This document shows positions 1 through 6,274 of a DNA stretch of 16,062 bases, piece after piece. Both the position numbers and the translations under genes were made by a program. Source of the DNA: JACMIU01 sp043763605. Its GTDB lineage: Bacteria; Armatimonadota; Armatimonadia; Armatimonadales; Armatimonadaceae. How positions within the stretch are numbered: position 1 is the first letter of the stretch; the number at the start of each line of letters is the position of its first letter. Where the stretch lies: contig JAYULM010000147.1 in the NCBI GenBank assembly GCA_043763605.1, positions 1 to 16,062 on the forward strand, read 5' to 3'. The notes under the pieces were generated by a model. It made no database searches, was not told the DNA's origin, and saw only the letters and a program-made list of their open reading frames with translations.

Positions 1-50
1 AATCCGCAGGATTACCAAGTGCTTCACTTCCACCGGAGGAACACAGTTCC
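1..50. repeat. Single unit of a small-hairpin repeat (REP-like), next to the terC 3' end
   Basis: This stretch is a row of mini-hairpins with 3-nt loops: AATCC-GCA-GGATT (1-13), AAGTG-CTT-CACTT (17-29), CC-ACC-GG (30-36) and GGAAC-ACA-GTTCC (38-50). It aligns without gaps to the right arm of the inverted repeat at 6275-6398. The 13-mer TTCCACCGGAGGA is identical (28-40 and 6386-6398), as are CCGCAGG and CAAG. The stem bases that differ mostly change in pairs, so folding is kept. It may extend left beyond the window. The unit lies about 30 bp past the terC stop, a typical place for REP-type elements. The repeat family name is not known to me. Confidence 0.55.
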
Positions 51-79
51 CCGAACCGCCCGAACCAACCCCACCCCCG

Positions 80-892
80 CTACCCAGTCCCCTGTTGCAA
101 GTGAGGTTCCTGGTGCAGATGCGGTTCCCGCAACACAACCGGCGGGGAAGCTTTCTTCAGCCGAAGGTTGATCAGCTCAACAAATACGGAAAAGCCCATC
201 GCAAAATAGACGTAGCCCTTCGGTATATGTACGTGGAACCCTTCGGCGATCAGGGTCATGCCGATCAACAGCAGGAACGAAAGGGCGAGCATCTTAACGG
301 TCGGATGCTTCTCTACAAACGCGCTGATCGGGTTTATCGTCACCGCCATTACCGTCGTGGCGACGAGCACTGCGATCATCATCACGAGAATCTGCTCCCG
401 GGGGATCATACCGATGGCGGTGATGATCGAGTCCAACGAGAAAACTATGTTCAGGAGCATGATCTCGCCCATGATCTTGGAGAACGAATTGGCTCCCTTG
501 CTCCCCGCATGTCCCGGCTCGTCCTCCTCGCCTTCGAGTTTGCCGTGAATCTCTTTCGTCGCCTTCCAGAGCAGGAACAGCCCCCCGACGGCGATGATGA
601 TGTCTTTCCACGACAGTCCCTTCGCGAGGAAGGGCAACGACAGCACCGGTTGATCCAATCCAAGAACGAAGCCGATAAACAGAAGCAAAACGAGGCGCGG
701 AATCACGGCGAGAGTTATCCCCATCTTCCGACCGCGCTCCTGCTCGGCAGGTGGTAATTTGCCGGACAGAATGGAAATGAAGACGATGTTGTCGATGCCG
801 AGGACGATCTCCAGCGCGATCAGCGTTACCAATCCGATCCATGCCGACGGATCGCTCACCCAGCCGAAGTTTAAAAGATTCCCTAAGTTCAC
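80..892 (-). CDS. TerC family integral membrane protein (probable metal ion exporter)
   Basis: This 270-residue protein has about seven hydrophobic segments and the two hallmark TerC motifs. They are ALEIVLGIDNIVF (Asp34) near the N-terminus and NIVFSLDSIITAIGM (Asp154) in the second half, separated by a charged loop (residues 112-138, rich in Glu, Gly and Lys). TerC/Alx/YkoY-type proteins sit in the inner membrane and are linked to manganese or calcium efflux and to metal loading of exported proteins; the substrate here is inferred only. Length is normal for the single-domain form, without CBS or CorC domains. The start is GTG at 892, with only a weak ribosome site upstream. The C-terminus carries an odd near-duplicate tail, EPHLH/QEPHLQ (256-267), with histidines that might bind metal. 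No yybP-ykoY manganese riboswitch is evident in the ~100 bp upstream. Confidence 0.93.
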   Translation of the reverse strand: MNLGNLLNFGWVSDPSAWIGLVTLIALEIVLGIDNIVFISILSGKLPPAEQERGRKMGITLAVIPRLVLLLFIGFVLGLDQPVLSLPFLAKGLSWKDIIIAVGGLFLLWKATKEIHGKLEGEEDEPGHAGSKGANSFSKIMGEIMLLNIVFSLDSIITAIGMIPREQILVMMIAVLVATTVMAVTINPISAFVEKHPTVKMLALSFLLLIGMTLIAEGFHVHIPKGYVYFAMGFSVFVELINLRLKKASPPVVLREPHLHQEPHLQQGTG

Positions 893-994
893 GTTTGCTT
901 ATGTATCCTGATTGACGCGTCGCGTTTTTGATTTGGTCCCGCGAAACGCCCGAAAAGTTGCTTACCGACGCAGTGTACCCGCCCCGGATTTGTT

Positions 995-1837
995 TTACGC
1001 CGTCCGGTATCCGAGTATCGGTTCGCGCCATACGATAATGGGCACGGCTTTGCCTGTATCGACGCCGAGTTCGGCGAGCAAGGCAAGTACGCGCTCACGC
1101 CCGAACCCGACCTCCTCCGGTCGATGGCAGTCCGAACCGAACGTCAGCGGGACGCCACGCCGGATCAGTTCGCGGAGCATGACGCGGTTCGGGAACGGTT
1201 CGTCGCCCGAGCGGTCCGGTCCCGGCGGCATCTTGCGGTAGCCCGACGTGTTGACTTCCACCGCGCAACCCGACGCTGCTATCGCTTCGGCGACGGGCGG
1301 GTACAGTTCGCTCATAACTGCCTGGGGGACCGGGGGCGCGTACGCCTCGACGACGGTGAGATGCGACAGAATATCGAACAGTCCGGACTGTGCTACTTCG
1401 ATCACGAGCCGGTAGTATTCCCGCCAAACCGTAACCGGGTCCTCCATCCGCCAGCGCGCCCTGTCGAAAACGCTCTTACCCAGCGCGTAATGCACCGACC
1501 CGAGCACGTAATCGAATTCGTTCGCCGAAAGCAGCGCGTCAAGATCGGTAACACGTCCGGGCACGTAATCGGCTTCGAGTCCGACGCGAACATCGATCCG
1601 ACCGGCATACTCGGCTTGCAGAGAGCGCGCTTCGGCGGCATACGCGGGCAACTCCGACACCGCCATCTGCGTCTGCGGGTAGGCGTGATCGATGCCGTCC
1701 ACCCAGTATGCCGGTCCGTGGTCGGACACGCCGAACGACGAGACCCCCTGTGCGAGTGCCGCCTCGATGTAGTCGCGCATCCCGCCGGTAGCGTGTCCGC
1801 ACCGGTAATGGTGGCTGTGATAATCGAAGAGCGTCAT
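995..1837 (-). CDS. PHP-domain phosphatase, histidinol-phosphatase HisJ/HisK type
   Basis: This 280-residue protein has the full set of PHP metal-binding motifs: HSHH (7-10) followed by CGHATG, VSDHGP (Asp39-His40), GLEADY (Glu88), GSVHY (His116), SHL (His159) and GSDCHRPEEVG (Asp236, His238). The order and the CGHA...G element fit the HisJ family, which hydrolyses L-histidinol phosphate to L-histidinol in histidine biosynthesis, using a trinuclear metal site in the cytoplasm. The open frame extends upstream to 2005, but that part is out-of-frame VOC sequence. The ATG at 1837 overlaps the VOC stop as ATGA, which fixes the start and implies translational coupling. No other histidine genes are nearby, so another phosphate monoester substrate is possible. 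Confidence 0.9.
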   Translation of the reverse strand: MTLFDYHSHHYRCGHATGGMRDYIEAALAQGVSSFGVSDHGPAYWVDGIDHAYPQTQMAVSELPAYAAEARSLQAEYAGRIDVRVGLEADYVPGRVTDLDALLSANEFDYVLGSVHYALGKSVFDRARWRMEDPVTVWREYYRLVIEVAQSGLFDILSHLTVVEAYAPPVPQAVMSELYPPVAEAIAASGCAVEVNTSGYRKMPPGPDRSGDEPFPNRVMLRELIRRGVPLTFGSDCHRPEEVGFGRERVLALLAELGVDTGKAVPIIVWREPILGYRTA

Positions 1838-2199
1838 GCCGGACGGATCATCTCCTCGTACCGGCTCCCCACGATAGCGATGATCTCGACCGGGTTGCCG
1901 CCCGGCGCGTCCAGGTAGAAGGAGCGTGTCCCGTCGCGGTGCGGCTTGATCTCCTTGCTGTGTTGGGTCGCCAGCCGCTCCAACTCTTCCGACGAGACCG
2001 ACCACGCCAAATGGTTCGGGTGCTGGTCGCGCACCACGAACGCCAGCCGGACGCCGCCGACCTCGATCAATCCCCAGGTTGTGTCGCTGTACAGGACGCG
2101 TACCCCGGCACCCGAAAGGTTTTGTTCGTACCAGGAAATCGTTTCGGCGATGTCGGGCACCACCTGCGCGGCGTGATCGAAGCGGTATTGTTCACTCAT
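1834..2199 (-). CDS. VOC family (glyoxalase/bleomycin resistance fold) protein
   Basis: This 121-residue protein has two beta-alpha-beta-beta-beta repeats typical of the vicinal oxygen chelate superfamily. It opens with FDHAAQVVPDIAETISWYEQNL (residues 7-28), continues with NHLAWSV (62-68) and ends with SFYLDAPGGNPVEII (93-107). His9, His63 and Glu105 are placed like the metal ligands of VOC enzymes. The family includes glyoxalase I, methylmalonyl-CoA epimerase and dioxygenases, and the reaction here cannot be told from sequence. The ATG at 2199 follows CGGAG by about 10 nt. Its stop overlaps the start of the PHP phosphatase by 4 bp, so the two are co-translated. It is divergent from the pseudopilin gene. 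Confidence 0.85.
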   Translation of the reverse strand: MSEQYRFDHAAQVVPDIAETISWYEQNLSGAGVRVLYSDTTWGLIEVGGVRLAFVVRDQHPNHLAWSVSSEELERLATQHSKEIKPHRDGTRSFYLDAPGGNPVEIIAIVGSRYEEMIRPA

Positions 2200-2245
2200 A
2201 ATAACTTTCTCCGACAGATTGTAACCCGTTTGAGATTATTTATCC

Positions 2246-2267
2246 TCTCTTAACATTCTCTTAACAT
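2246..2267 (+). promoter_or_regulatory. Pho-box-like tandem 11-bp direct repeat
   Basis: TCTCTTAACAT occurs twice in perfect tandem (2246-2256, 2257-2267), giving CTTAACAT-N3-CTTAACAT. A weaker third copy, ATTTATCC, lies one 11-bp turn upstream (2238-2245). PhoB/PhoP-family regulators bind 11-bp-phased direct repeats; the Bacillus core TTAACA and the cyanobacterial CTTAACCT core are very close to this one. A possible -10, AATAAT (2287-2292), sits 19 bp after the last repeat, roughly where activator-dependent pho promoters place it. The pseudopilin and then a secreted phosphatase follow, which suits phosphate-starvation control. Binding is an inference. Confidence 0.55.
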
Positions 2268-2351
2268 AAAGACGGATCAGTGGCGCAATAATAGGAGGTC
2301 GTCCAATCGGTCTCGTGCCGAAAGATATGCCGACCAGGTTCAGGAGTACAG

Positions 2352-3218
2352 ATGTCCCGCAATCACCAATCATTTACCCGCAACGCGTTCACATTGATCG
2401 AACTGCTCGTCGTTATCGCCATTATCGCCATCCTCGCCGCGATCCTTTTTCCCGTCTTCGCTCAAGCGCGTGAGAAAGCCCGTCAGGCCAGCTGTATCTC
2501 GAACCTGAAGCAGTTCAACCTCGCCATTCTTCAGTACGCCCAGGACGCGGACGAGTGTATGCCGATGGCTGTGAACGGCAAACTCCAGATCGGTCCCGCT
2601 ATCGCCAAGCTGAGCGGCAACAACGAATGGGGAGTCCCCGTGCAGATTTTTCCGTATGTGAAAAGCCGAGGCGTATTTCAGTGCCCGGACGACAACATTT
2701 TCACGAAGTCCGGCGAGACCGCCGGAGGGTACGCCGTTCCAACCGGACAGTATCAAGTATGGGAAGTTTACGGGACCTCCTACAAGTTCACGAAGGAAAA
2801 CTTCGGTATCGTAGACGCCAAGAACTTCCCGAACTCAACCTACGCCTATGCGTACGCCAATCCAGCCAACCAGGATGACATGGTCGGCGCGCCGAACGCC
2901 CCTGCCGCCAGCCTGTCTCCGGCACCCAATCCGATGCCGCTCTCCTATTTTGCCCTCCCGGCGCAAACCCGTGTGATGCGCTGTTTCGTCGCCCCGTGGA
3001 ATGAGCCGGACATCGCGAAAGCCTTCCACAAAGGTGGCGACACGTTGGCGTTTGCAGACGGTCATGTGAAGTTCCTCGTGTCCAAGAAACAGTATGATTC
3101 TTACTGCGATGGCCCGACAGCGTCCCCGGCCCGTGTCGACCCCGTGACCGGGAATGACGTCCCTGCGAAGGGCGACGGTTCCTGTAACTCGTCCGGACAG
3201 GAACGCTTCAAGCGTTGA
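2352..3218 (+). CDS. DUF1559-type type II secretion/type IV pilus-like pseudopilin (H-X9-DG protein)
   Basis: This 288-residue protein begins with a class III prepilin signal. A short basic leader ends at Ala12, followed by FTLIELLVV with Glu17 at the +5 position, a hydrophobic helix to about residue 34, and FPVFAQAREKARQASC. Ala rather than Gly precedes the cleavage point, which prepilin peptidases tolerate. The C-terminal part has the H-X9-DG motif (His226, Asp236-Gly237). The N-terminal helix plus this motif defines the large pseudopilin family of Planctomycetes and Armatimonadota, thought to form or cap envelope secretion filaments; a precise role is unknown. Cysteines at 48, 69 and further on may form disulfides. 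The ribosome site AGGAG (2342-2346) lies 5 nt before the ATG. It is preceded by the Pho-box-like repeat and followed by a hairpin terminator and a phosphatase gene. Confidence 0.92.
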   Translation: MSRNHQSFTRNAFTLIELLVVIAIIAILAAILFPVFAQAREKARQASCISNLKQFNLAILQYAQDADECMPMAVNGKLQIGPAIAKLSGNNEWGVPVQIFPYVKSRGVFQCPDDNIFTKSGETAGGYAVPTGQYQVWEVYGTSYKFTKENFGIVDAKNFPNSTYAYAYANPANQDDMVGAPNAPAASLSPAPNPMPLSYFALPAQTRVMRCFVAPWNEPDIAKAFHKGGDTLAFADGHVKFLVSKKQYDSYCDGPTASPARVDPVTGNDVPAKGDGSCNSSGQERFKR

Positions 3219-3240
3219 TATAGTCTCTGGTTCTACTGCT

Positions 3241-3280
3241 TCGCGCCGACTCCGTCTTACACCGGGTCGGCGCGATTTTC
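3241..3280 (+). terminator. Probable intrinsic terminator after the pseudopilin gene
   Basis: A perfect 10-bp GC-rich stem (TCGCGCCGAC at 3241-3250 with GTCGGCGCGA at 3266-3275) encloses a 15-nt loop and is followed at once by TTTT (3276-3279). The T run is short, so some read-through into the phosphatase gene 28 bp later is likely. That would allow unequal expression of the two genes from one promoter. Confidence 0.65.
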
Positions 3281-3307
3281 GTCCCCCGCTTCCCCAGGAA
3301 TATTCCC

Positions 3308-4849
3308 ATGAATCGCCGCGATCTGCTGAAATCGATGGGCGGACTTTCCGCCGTGCTGACCCTGAATCCTCTTCTCGACTCGCGAGGCGTCTTTGCCCAG
3401 GAATCCCGCCCCTTGCAAAGGTTGCCGCCCCTACGCGGCGGCGAACTGATCCCGCTTTTTACCGCCCTCCCCTATCTACAAGCAGGCGCGAACGGCAGCC
3501 GACTCCCTCGCGCAGGCCAGACCGACAGCCTCGTCGTTGCCTGGCAAACCGATCTTGTACCCGTCACCTATTCCCTAAAATGTGAGGACGGGGTCGTCGC
3601 GACGTTGAATCGGTCCTCCGAGCGACCCCTCGGTGCCGGCGAAGATGTCGAATATATCCGGGATCACTCAGCGACCGTTACCGGCTTGATACCCGGGAAA
3701 TCCTGCAAATACCGATTGCACGTCGACGGAAAGCCGGTCTTCGAAAGTCGGCTAACCGCCCGAAGGGGGCGCGGACAGAAAACCCGCTTCGTGGCGTTCG
3801 GGGACAACTCGAACGGCGATATTTCCGACCGGTATGTCGCCTACCAGACGTTTCTCGCCAGACCTGATTTCATCGTCAACACCGGTGACGTGGTGTATGA
3901 GGACGCGACTGTGGACGAGTTCGCGCGCAACTTCTTCCCCGTCCATAACGCAGATTCCGCCGGACCCCGCGTCGGTGCCCCGATCCTGCGACAGACCGTG
4001 GTCTACCCGGTGATCGCCAACCATGATGTGCATGGCAAGGACGCGGACAAAAAACCCGTCGCCGATTTCGACAAAAATCCCGACGCGCTCGGCTATTACA
4101 CCAACTTCTACCTGCCGACGAACGGACTCCGACCGAATTTTGCCACGCCGACTATGGGGGACAACAAGGCGATAGACGCCTTCAAGACGGCGGCAGGGAC
4201 TCGCTTCCCGTCGCAGGCGAACTACTCGTTCGACAACGGCGACGGACATTTCCTTTGCCTCGACTCGAACGTGTATGTCGATCCGAACGATCCGGAACTT
4301 CAGGCGTGGATCGAAAAGGATCTGAGTGGCACCGACGCCGCGTGGAAATTCGTCGTGTATCACCACCCGGCCTACAACGTCGGCGGCGACCATTTCACCG
4401 AACAGCACATGCGCGTCCTGTCGCCCCTTTTCGAGAAGCATGGCGTGACCATCGTCCTGCACGGGCACGAACACAACTACCAGCGCACCCGTCCGTTGCG
4501 CTTCGCCCCGACGAACCCCGCCGATGCATCGCAAAACCTCGGCACGAAAAAACGGCTCGTTCACGGCACCTTCGCTATTGACCGTGCCTTCGACGGCGTG
4601 ACGCAAACGAAGCCGGACGGGGTTACCTATGTCACGACCGGCGCGGGGGGCAAGCACTTGTACGACACCGACTGGAACCGTCGCCCCGACCTGTGGCGAC
4701 ACAAGGAGGACGACAATGTGGACTATATCGCCGCGTTCGTCTCGGACAGACATTCGCTCACCGTGTTCGATATGGACGCAAAATCGCTGTTGATGACCCA
4801 GGTCGATCAATGGGGACGACAACTCGACCGGGTGTTGTTCGCGAAATAA
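3308..4849 (+). CDS. Secreted metallophosphoesterase, purple acid phosphatase-like
   Basis: This 513-residue protein has an N-terminal Tat-type signal (Arg3-Arg4 in NRRDLLKSMGG, a hydrophobic stretch and a probable cut near FAQ, residue 31), so it is likely exported folded. Residues ~70-150 look like the fibronectin-like N-domain of purple acid phosphatases. The calcineurin-like catalytic domain follows with GDNS (165-168), NTGDVVYED (Asp194), NHD (238-240), YHHPAYN (His352/353) and GHEHNYQRT (386-394). The usual GNH[DE] reads ANHD here. These residues bind the two metals that hydrolyse phosphate mono- or diesters. AGGAA (3296-3300) precedes the ATG by 7 nt. It shares a strand with the pseudopilin behind a Pho-box-like repeat, which suggests phosphate scavenging outside the cytoplasm. 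A phosphodiesterase role is also possible. Confidence 0.9.
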   Translation: MNRRDLLKSMGGLSAVLTLNPLLDSRGVFAQESRPLQRLPPLRGGELIPLFTALPYLQAGANGSRLPRAGQTDSLVVAWQTDLVPVTYSLKCEDGVVATLNRSSERPLGAGEDVEYIRDHSATVTGLIPGKSCKYRLHVDGKPVFESRLTARRGRGQKTRFVAFGDNSNGDISDRYVAYQTFLARPDFIVNTGDVVYEDATVDEFARNFFPVHNADSAGPRVGAPILRQTVVYPVIANHDVHGKDADKKPVADFDKNPDALGYYTNFYLPTNGLRPNFATPTMGDNKAIDAFKTAAGTRFPSQANYSFDNGDGHFLCLDSNVYVDPNDPELQAWIEKDLSGTDAAWKFVVYHHPAYNVGGDHFTEQHMRVLSPLFEKHGVTIVLHGHEHNYQRTRPLRFAPTNPADASQNLGTKKRLVHGTFAIDRAFDGVTQTKPDGVTYVTTGAGGKHLYDTDWNRRPDLWRHKEDDNVDYIAAFVSDRHSLTVFDMDAKSLLMTQVDQWGRQLDRVLFAK

Positions 4850-4852
4850 TCG

Positions 4853-4881
4853 TTGACAACGGCGTATCCGCGTGATATGCT
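4853..4881 (+). promoter_or_regulatory. Strong sigma-70-type promoter of the rplJ-rplL operon
   Basis: A consensus -35 TTGACA (4853-4858), an exact 17-bp spacer and a -10 TATGCT (4876-4881) lie only 3 bp past the phosphatase stop. The predicted start is near 4888, giving a leader of about 290 nt that contains the L10 leader and attenuator. The high consensus match suits a ribosomal protein operon. Confidence 0.82.
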
Positions 4882-4888
4882 TTTCCCC

Positions 4889-4909
4889 GTGTGGACCGAT
4901 GGTCCACAC
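4889..4909 (+). other. Perfect hairpin at the predicted 5' end of the rplJ transcript
   Basis: GTGTGGACC (4889-4897) and GGTCCACAC (4901-4909) form a 9-bp perfect stem with a GAT loop. It starts within one or two bases of the transcription start predicted from the promoter. A stem at the extreme 5' end often shields mRNA from 5'-end-dependent decay. It is also a perfect DNA inverted repeat that could be an operator. Confidence 0.5.
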
Positions 4910-4949
4910 CAACAAACCGTTTTCATTTCCGGATCGACTCTCGCGAGTT

Positions 4950-5060
4950 TTTCCGAACACCGAAGACAGCCGGTACGCTCCAAAATATGGCGGAGCGGAT
5001 AATGAGCCAAGCCGGAACGCGTTCGCGCATTCCAAGACCGGTTCACCTGCCGAGGTAGGA
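4950..5060 (+). ncRNA. Ribosomal protein L10 leader (autoregulatory mRNA element)
   Basis: The region has the hallmarks of the L10(L12) binding leader. A purine-rich GAAGACAG (4962-4969) is followed by CCGGT (4970-4974), which pairs with ACCGG (5037-5041). An inner hairpin is CGCTCC (4976-4981) with GGAGCG (4992-4997). A second GC-rich arm spans about 5011-5034. The conserved-looking CTGCCGAGGTAGG follows (5047-5059). In other bacteria the L10(L7/L12)4 complex binds such a leader and represses rplJL, mimicking its 23S rRNA site. It lies between the strong promoter and rplJ, exactly as expected. Covariance scoring was not possible here. Confidence 0.72.
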
Positions 5061-5072
5061 TAGACAATTTTT

Positions 5073-5141
5073 CGTCGCGCCTTTGTGGGCGTGATGCTCG
5101 AAACGTCCTCCACCCTGTCACAGGTGCGAGGGCGTTTTTTG
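5073..5141 (+). terminator. Attenuator in the rplJ leader (hairpin plus T run)
   Basis: A hairpin CGTCGCGCC/GGCGTGATG (5073-5081 with 5088-5096, including G-U pairs) precedes a terminator. In the terminator, AACGTCCTC+CACC (5102-5114) pairs with GGTG+GAGGGCGTT (5123-5136, one bulged C), followed by TTTTTT (5135-5140). CAGGTG in the 3' arm (5121-5126) is fully complementary to CACCTG (5044-5049) in the L10 leader core, so the leader could act as an antiterminator until L10 binds it. This fits transcription attenuation upstream of rplJ. The switching model is an inference. Confidence 0.65.
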
Positions 5142-5176
5142 TTTGTATCCCAAAAACAAGGGAGGTGAAAAATAGC

Positions 5177-5764
5177 ATGGCAAAGAAAACTAAAATCAGT
5201 CATCAGATCAAGAAGAAGCCGATCACGTTCAAACGGAACGCGCTTTCTACCACCGCTCAGATGATGAAGGATTCCCAGGCGGTCATCCTGACCGAGTACC
5301 GTGGTCTCACGGTCCCGCAGGTCAACGACATTCGCGGCAGACTGAAGGAATCGGGGGCGGACTTTTCCGTTATCAAGAACACCCTTTTCAAGCGCGCGGC
5401 GGACGAACTTTCGATCTCCGACGCGGGTTTGGACGCGGCACTGAACGGTCCGACGGCGGCGGTATTCGCTACCGGCGATCCGGTCGCGGCGGCGAAGGCG
5501 GTCGCGGACTATATGGCGAGCGTGCGTAACAGCCCGTTCAAAGTGAAGGGCGGTGTGGTCGGCGGCAAGTTCGCGACAGCGGCGCAGATCGACCAACTCA
5601 GCAAGATTCCGTCCAGAGAGGTGCTTATCTCCCAGATGCTCGGCGCGTTCAACTCGCCCATCACGAGATTCGTCGGCACGCTTAACGGCGTCGTCAGCAA
5701 ATTCGTCTACACGCTACAAGCGATTGCGGACAAACAAAGCGGTGGAGATAGCGCGGCGGCATAG
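5177..5764 (+). CDS. rplJ: 50S ribosomal protein L10
   Basis: This 195-residue protein matches L10 throughout: AQMMKDSQAVILTEYRGLTVPQVNDIR (~30-56), a loop with FSVIKNTLFKRA (~64-75), GPTAAVF (~93-99), FKVKGGVVGGKF (~117-128) and a C-terminal helix with VGTLNGVVSKFVYTLQAIAD for binding L7/L12 dimers. L10 anchors the L7/L12 stalk on the large subunit and, with L12, represses its own operon through the leader. A start at GTG 5165 would fall inside the ribosome site GGAGGTG (5161-5167), so the ATG at 5177, 9 nt downstream, is the real start. It has a basic N-terminal extension (KKTKISHQIKKK), making it slightly longer than most L10 proteins. rplL follows after 46 bp. Confidence 0.97.
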   Translation: MAKKTKISHQIKKKPITFKRNALSTTAQMMKDSQAVILTEYRGLTVPQVNDIRGRLKESGADFSVIKNTLFKRAADELSISDAGLDAALNGPTAAVFATGDPVAAAKAVADYMASVRNSPFKVKGGVVGGKFATAAQIDQLSKIPSREVLISQMLGAFNSPITRFVGTLNGVVSKFVYTLQAIADKQSGGDSAAA

Positions 5765-5810
5765 CCCCTGGCTTCCCGAATAATTTTTATACAGAAAGAA
5801 TCTTAAATCA

Positions 5811-6197
5811 ATGGCAGTAACTAAAGAAGAAATGATCGAACAGATCAAGGGTATGACCGTTCTCGAACTCTCCGACCTCGTCAAGGCTCTGGAAGAAGTA
5901 TTCGGCGTTTCGGCGGCGGCTCCGGTCGCGGCGGCTCCGGCGGCAGGCGGCGGCGGCGCGGCGGCGGCTCCGGTTGAAGAAGAAAAGTCGGCGTTCGACG
6001 TTGTCCTGACGGCGGCGGGCGATAAGAAGATCCAGGTCATCAAGATCGTCCGCGAGATCACCGGTCTTGGCTTGAAAGAAGCAAAGGAAGTCGTAGACTC
6101 CGCTCCGAAGGCAGTCAAGGAAGGCGTGACGAAGGACGAAGCGGACAAGTTGAAGGCGCAACTCGAAGCCGAAGGCGCGACCGTCGAACTCAAGTAG
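5811..6197 (+). CDS. rplL: 50S ribosomal protein L7/L12
   Basis: This 128-residue protein has the standard L7/L12 plan. The N-terminal dimerisation domain runs to ~residue 33 (EEMIEQIKGMTVLELSDLVK). An Ala/Gly-rich hinge covers ~34-58. The C-terminal factor-binding domain contains FDVVLTAAGDKKIQVIK, REITGLGLKEAKEVVDSAPK and the final GATVELK. It forms the flexible ribosomal stalk that recruits EF-Tu, EF-G and other GTPase factors. The Shine-Dalgarno is weak (AGAAAG), so translation may depend partly on coupling to rplJ. A strong terminator ends the operon directly after it. rpoB does not follow, which is unusual. Confidence 0.98.
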   Translation: MAVTKEEMIEQIKGMTVLELSDLVKALEEVFGVSAAAPVAAAPAAGGGGAAAAPVEEEKSAFDVVLTAAGDKKIQVIKIVREITGLGLKEAKEVVDSAPKAVKEGVTKDEADKLKAQLEAEGATVELK

Positions 6198-6215
6198 TTC
6201 TCGATGAGATAGTCG

Positions 6216-6257
6216 AAACGGGGTCCGGTCCACTTGTGGGCTGGACCCCGTTTTTCG
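6216..6257 (+). terminator. Strong intrinsic terminator of the rplJL operon
   Basis: AAACGGGGTCC (6216-6226) pairs perfectly with GGACCCCGTTT (6243-6253). The inner part adds CCAC-TT-GTGG (6230-6239), and a TTTTT run follows the stem (6251-6255). It lies 19 bp after the rplL stop and closes the operon before any rpoB gene. Confidence 0.9.
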
Positions 6258-6274
6258 TTTTCGGGGATGTTCCA

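Noticed and set aside
95..757. 220-codon plus-strand frame over terC
   Set aside because: It is the complement of a clear TerC gene. The translation is low-complexity Arg/Asp/His-rich, with no signal or motif.
893..994. Possible yybP-ykoY manganese riboswitch upstream of terC
   Set aside because: This riboswitch often precedes TerC-type genes, but I could not find its conserved loops or a terminator in the 102-bp gap.
1838..2005. N-terminal extension of the PHP phosphatase
   Set aside because: This part is the out-of-frame complement of the VOC coding sequence. The ATGA overlap at 1834-1837 and the PHP motif beginning at residue 7 fix the start at 1837.
4872..5063. 63-codon open frame in the rplJ leader, considered as a leader peptide
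   Set aside because: It has no ribosome site, begins upstream of the predicted transcription start, and is fully explained by the L10 leader RNA.
5165..5176. GTG start for rplJ at 5165
   Set aside because: The GTG is part of the GGAGGTG ribosome site. The ATG at 5177 has ideal spacing and gives the usual L10 N-terminus.
3752..5596. 614-codon open frame on the minus strand across the phosphatase and rplJ
   Set aside because: It is antisense to two well-supported genes and to the L10 leader. Its protein is Arg/Val-rich without domain signatures. Long antisense frames are common in GC-rich DNA.
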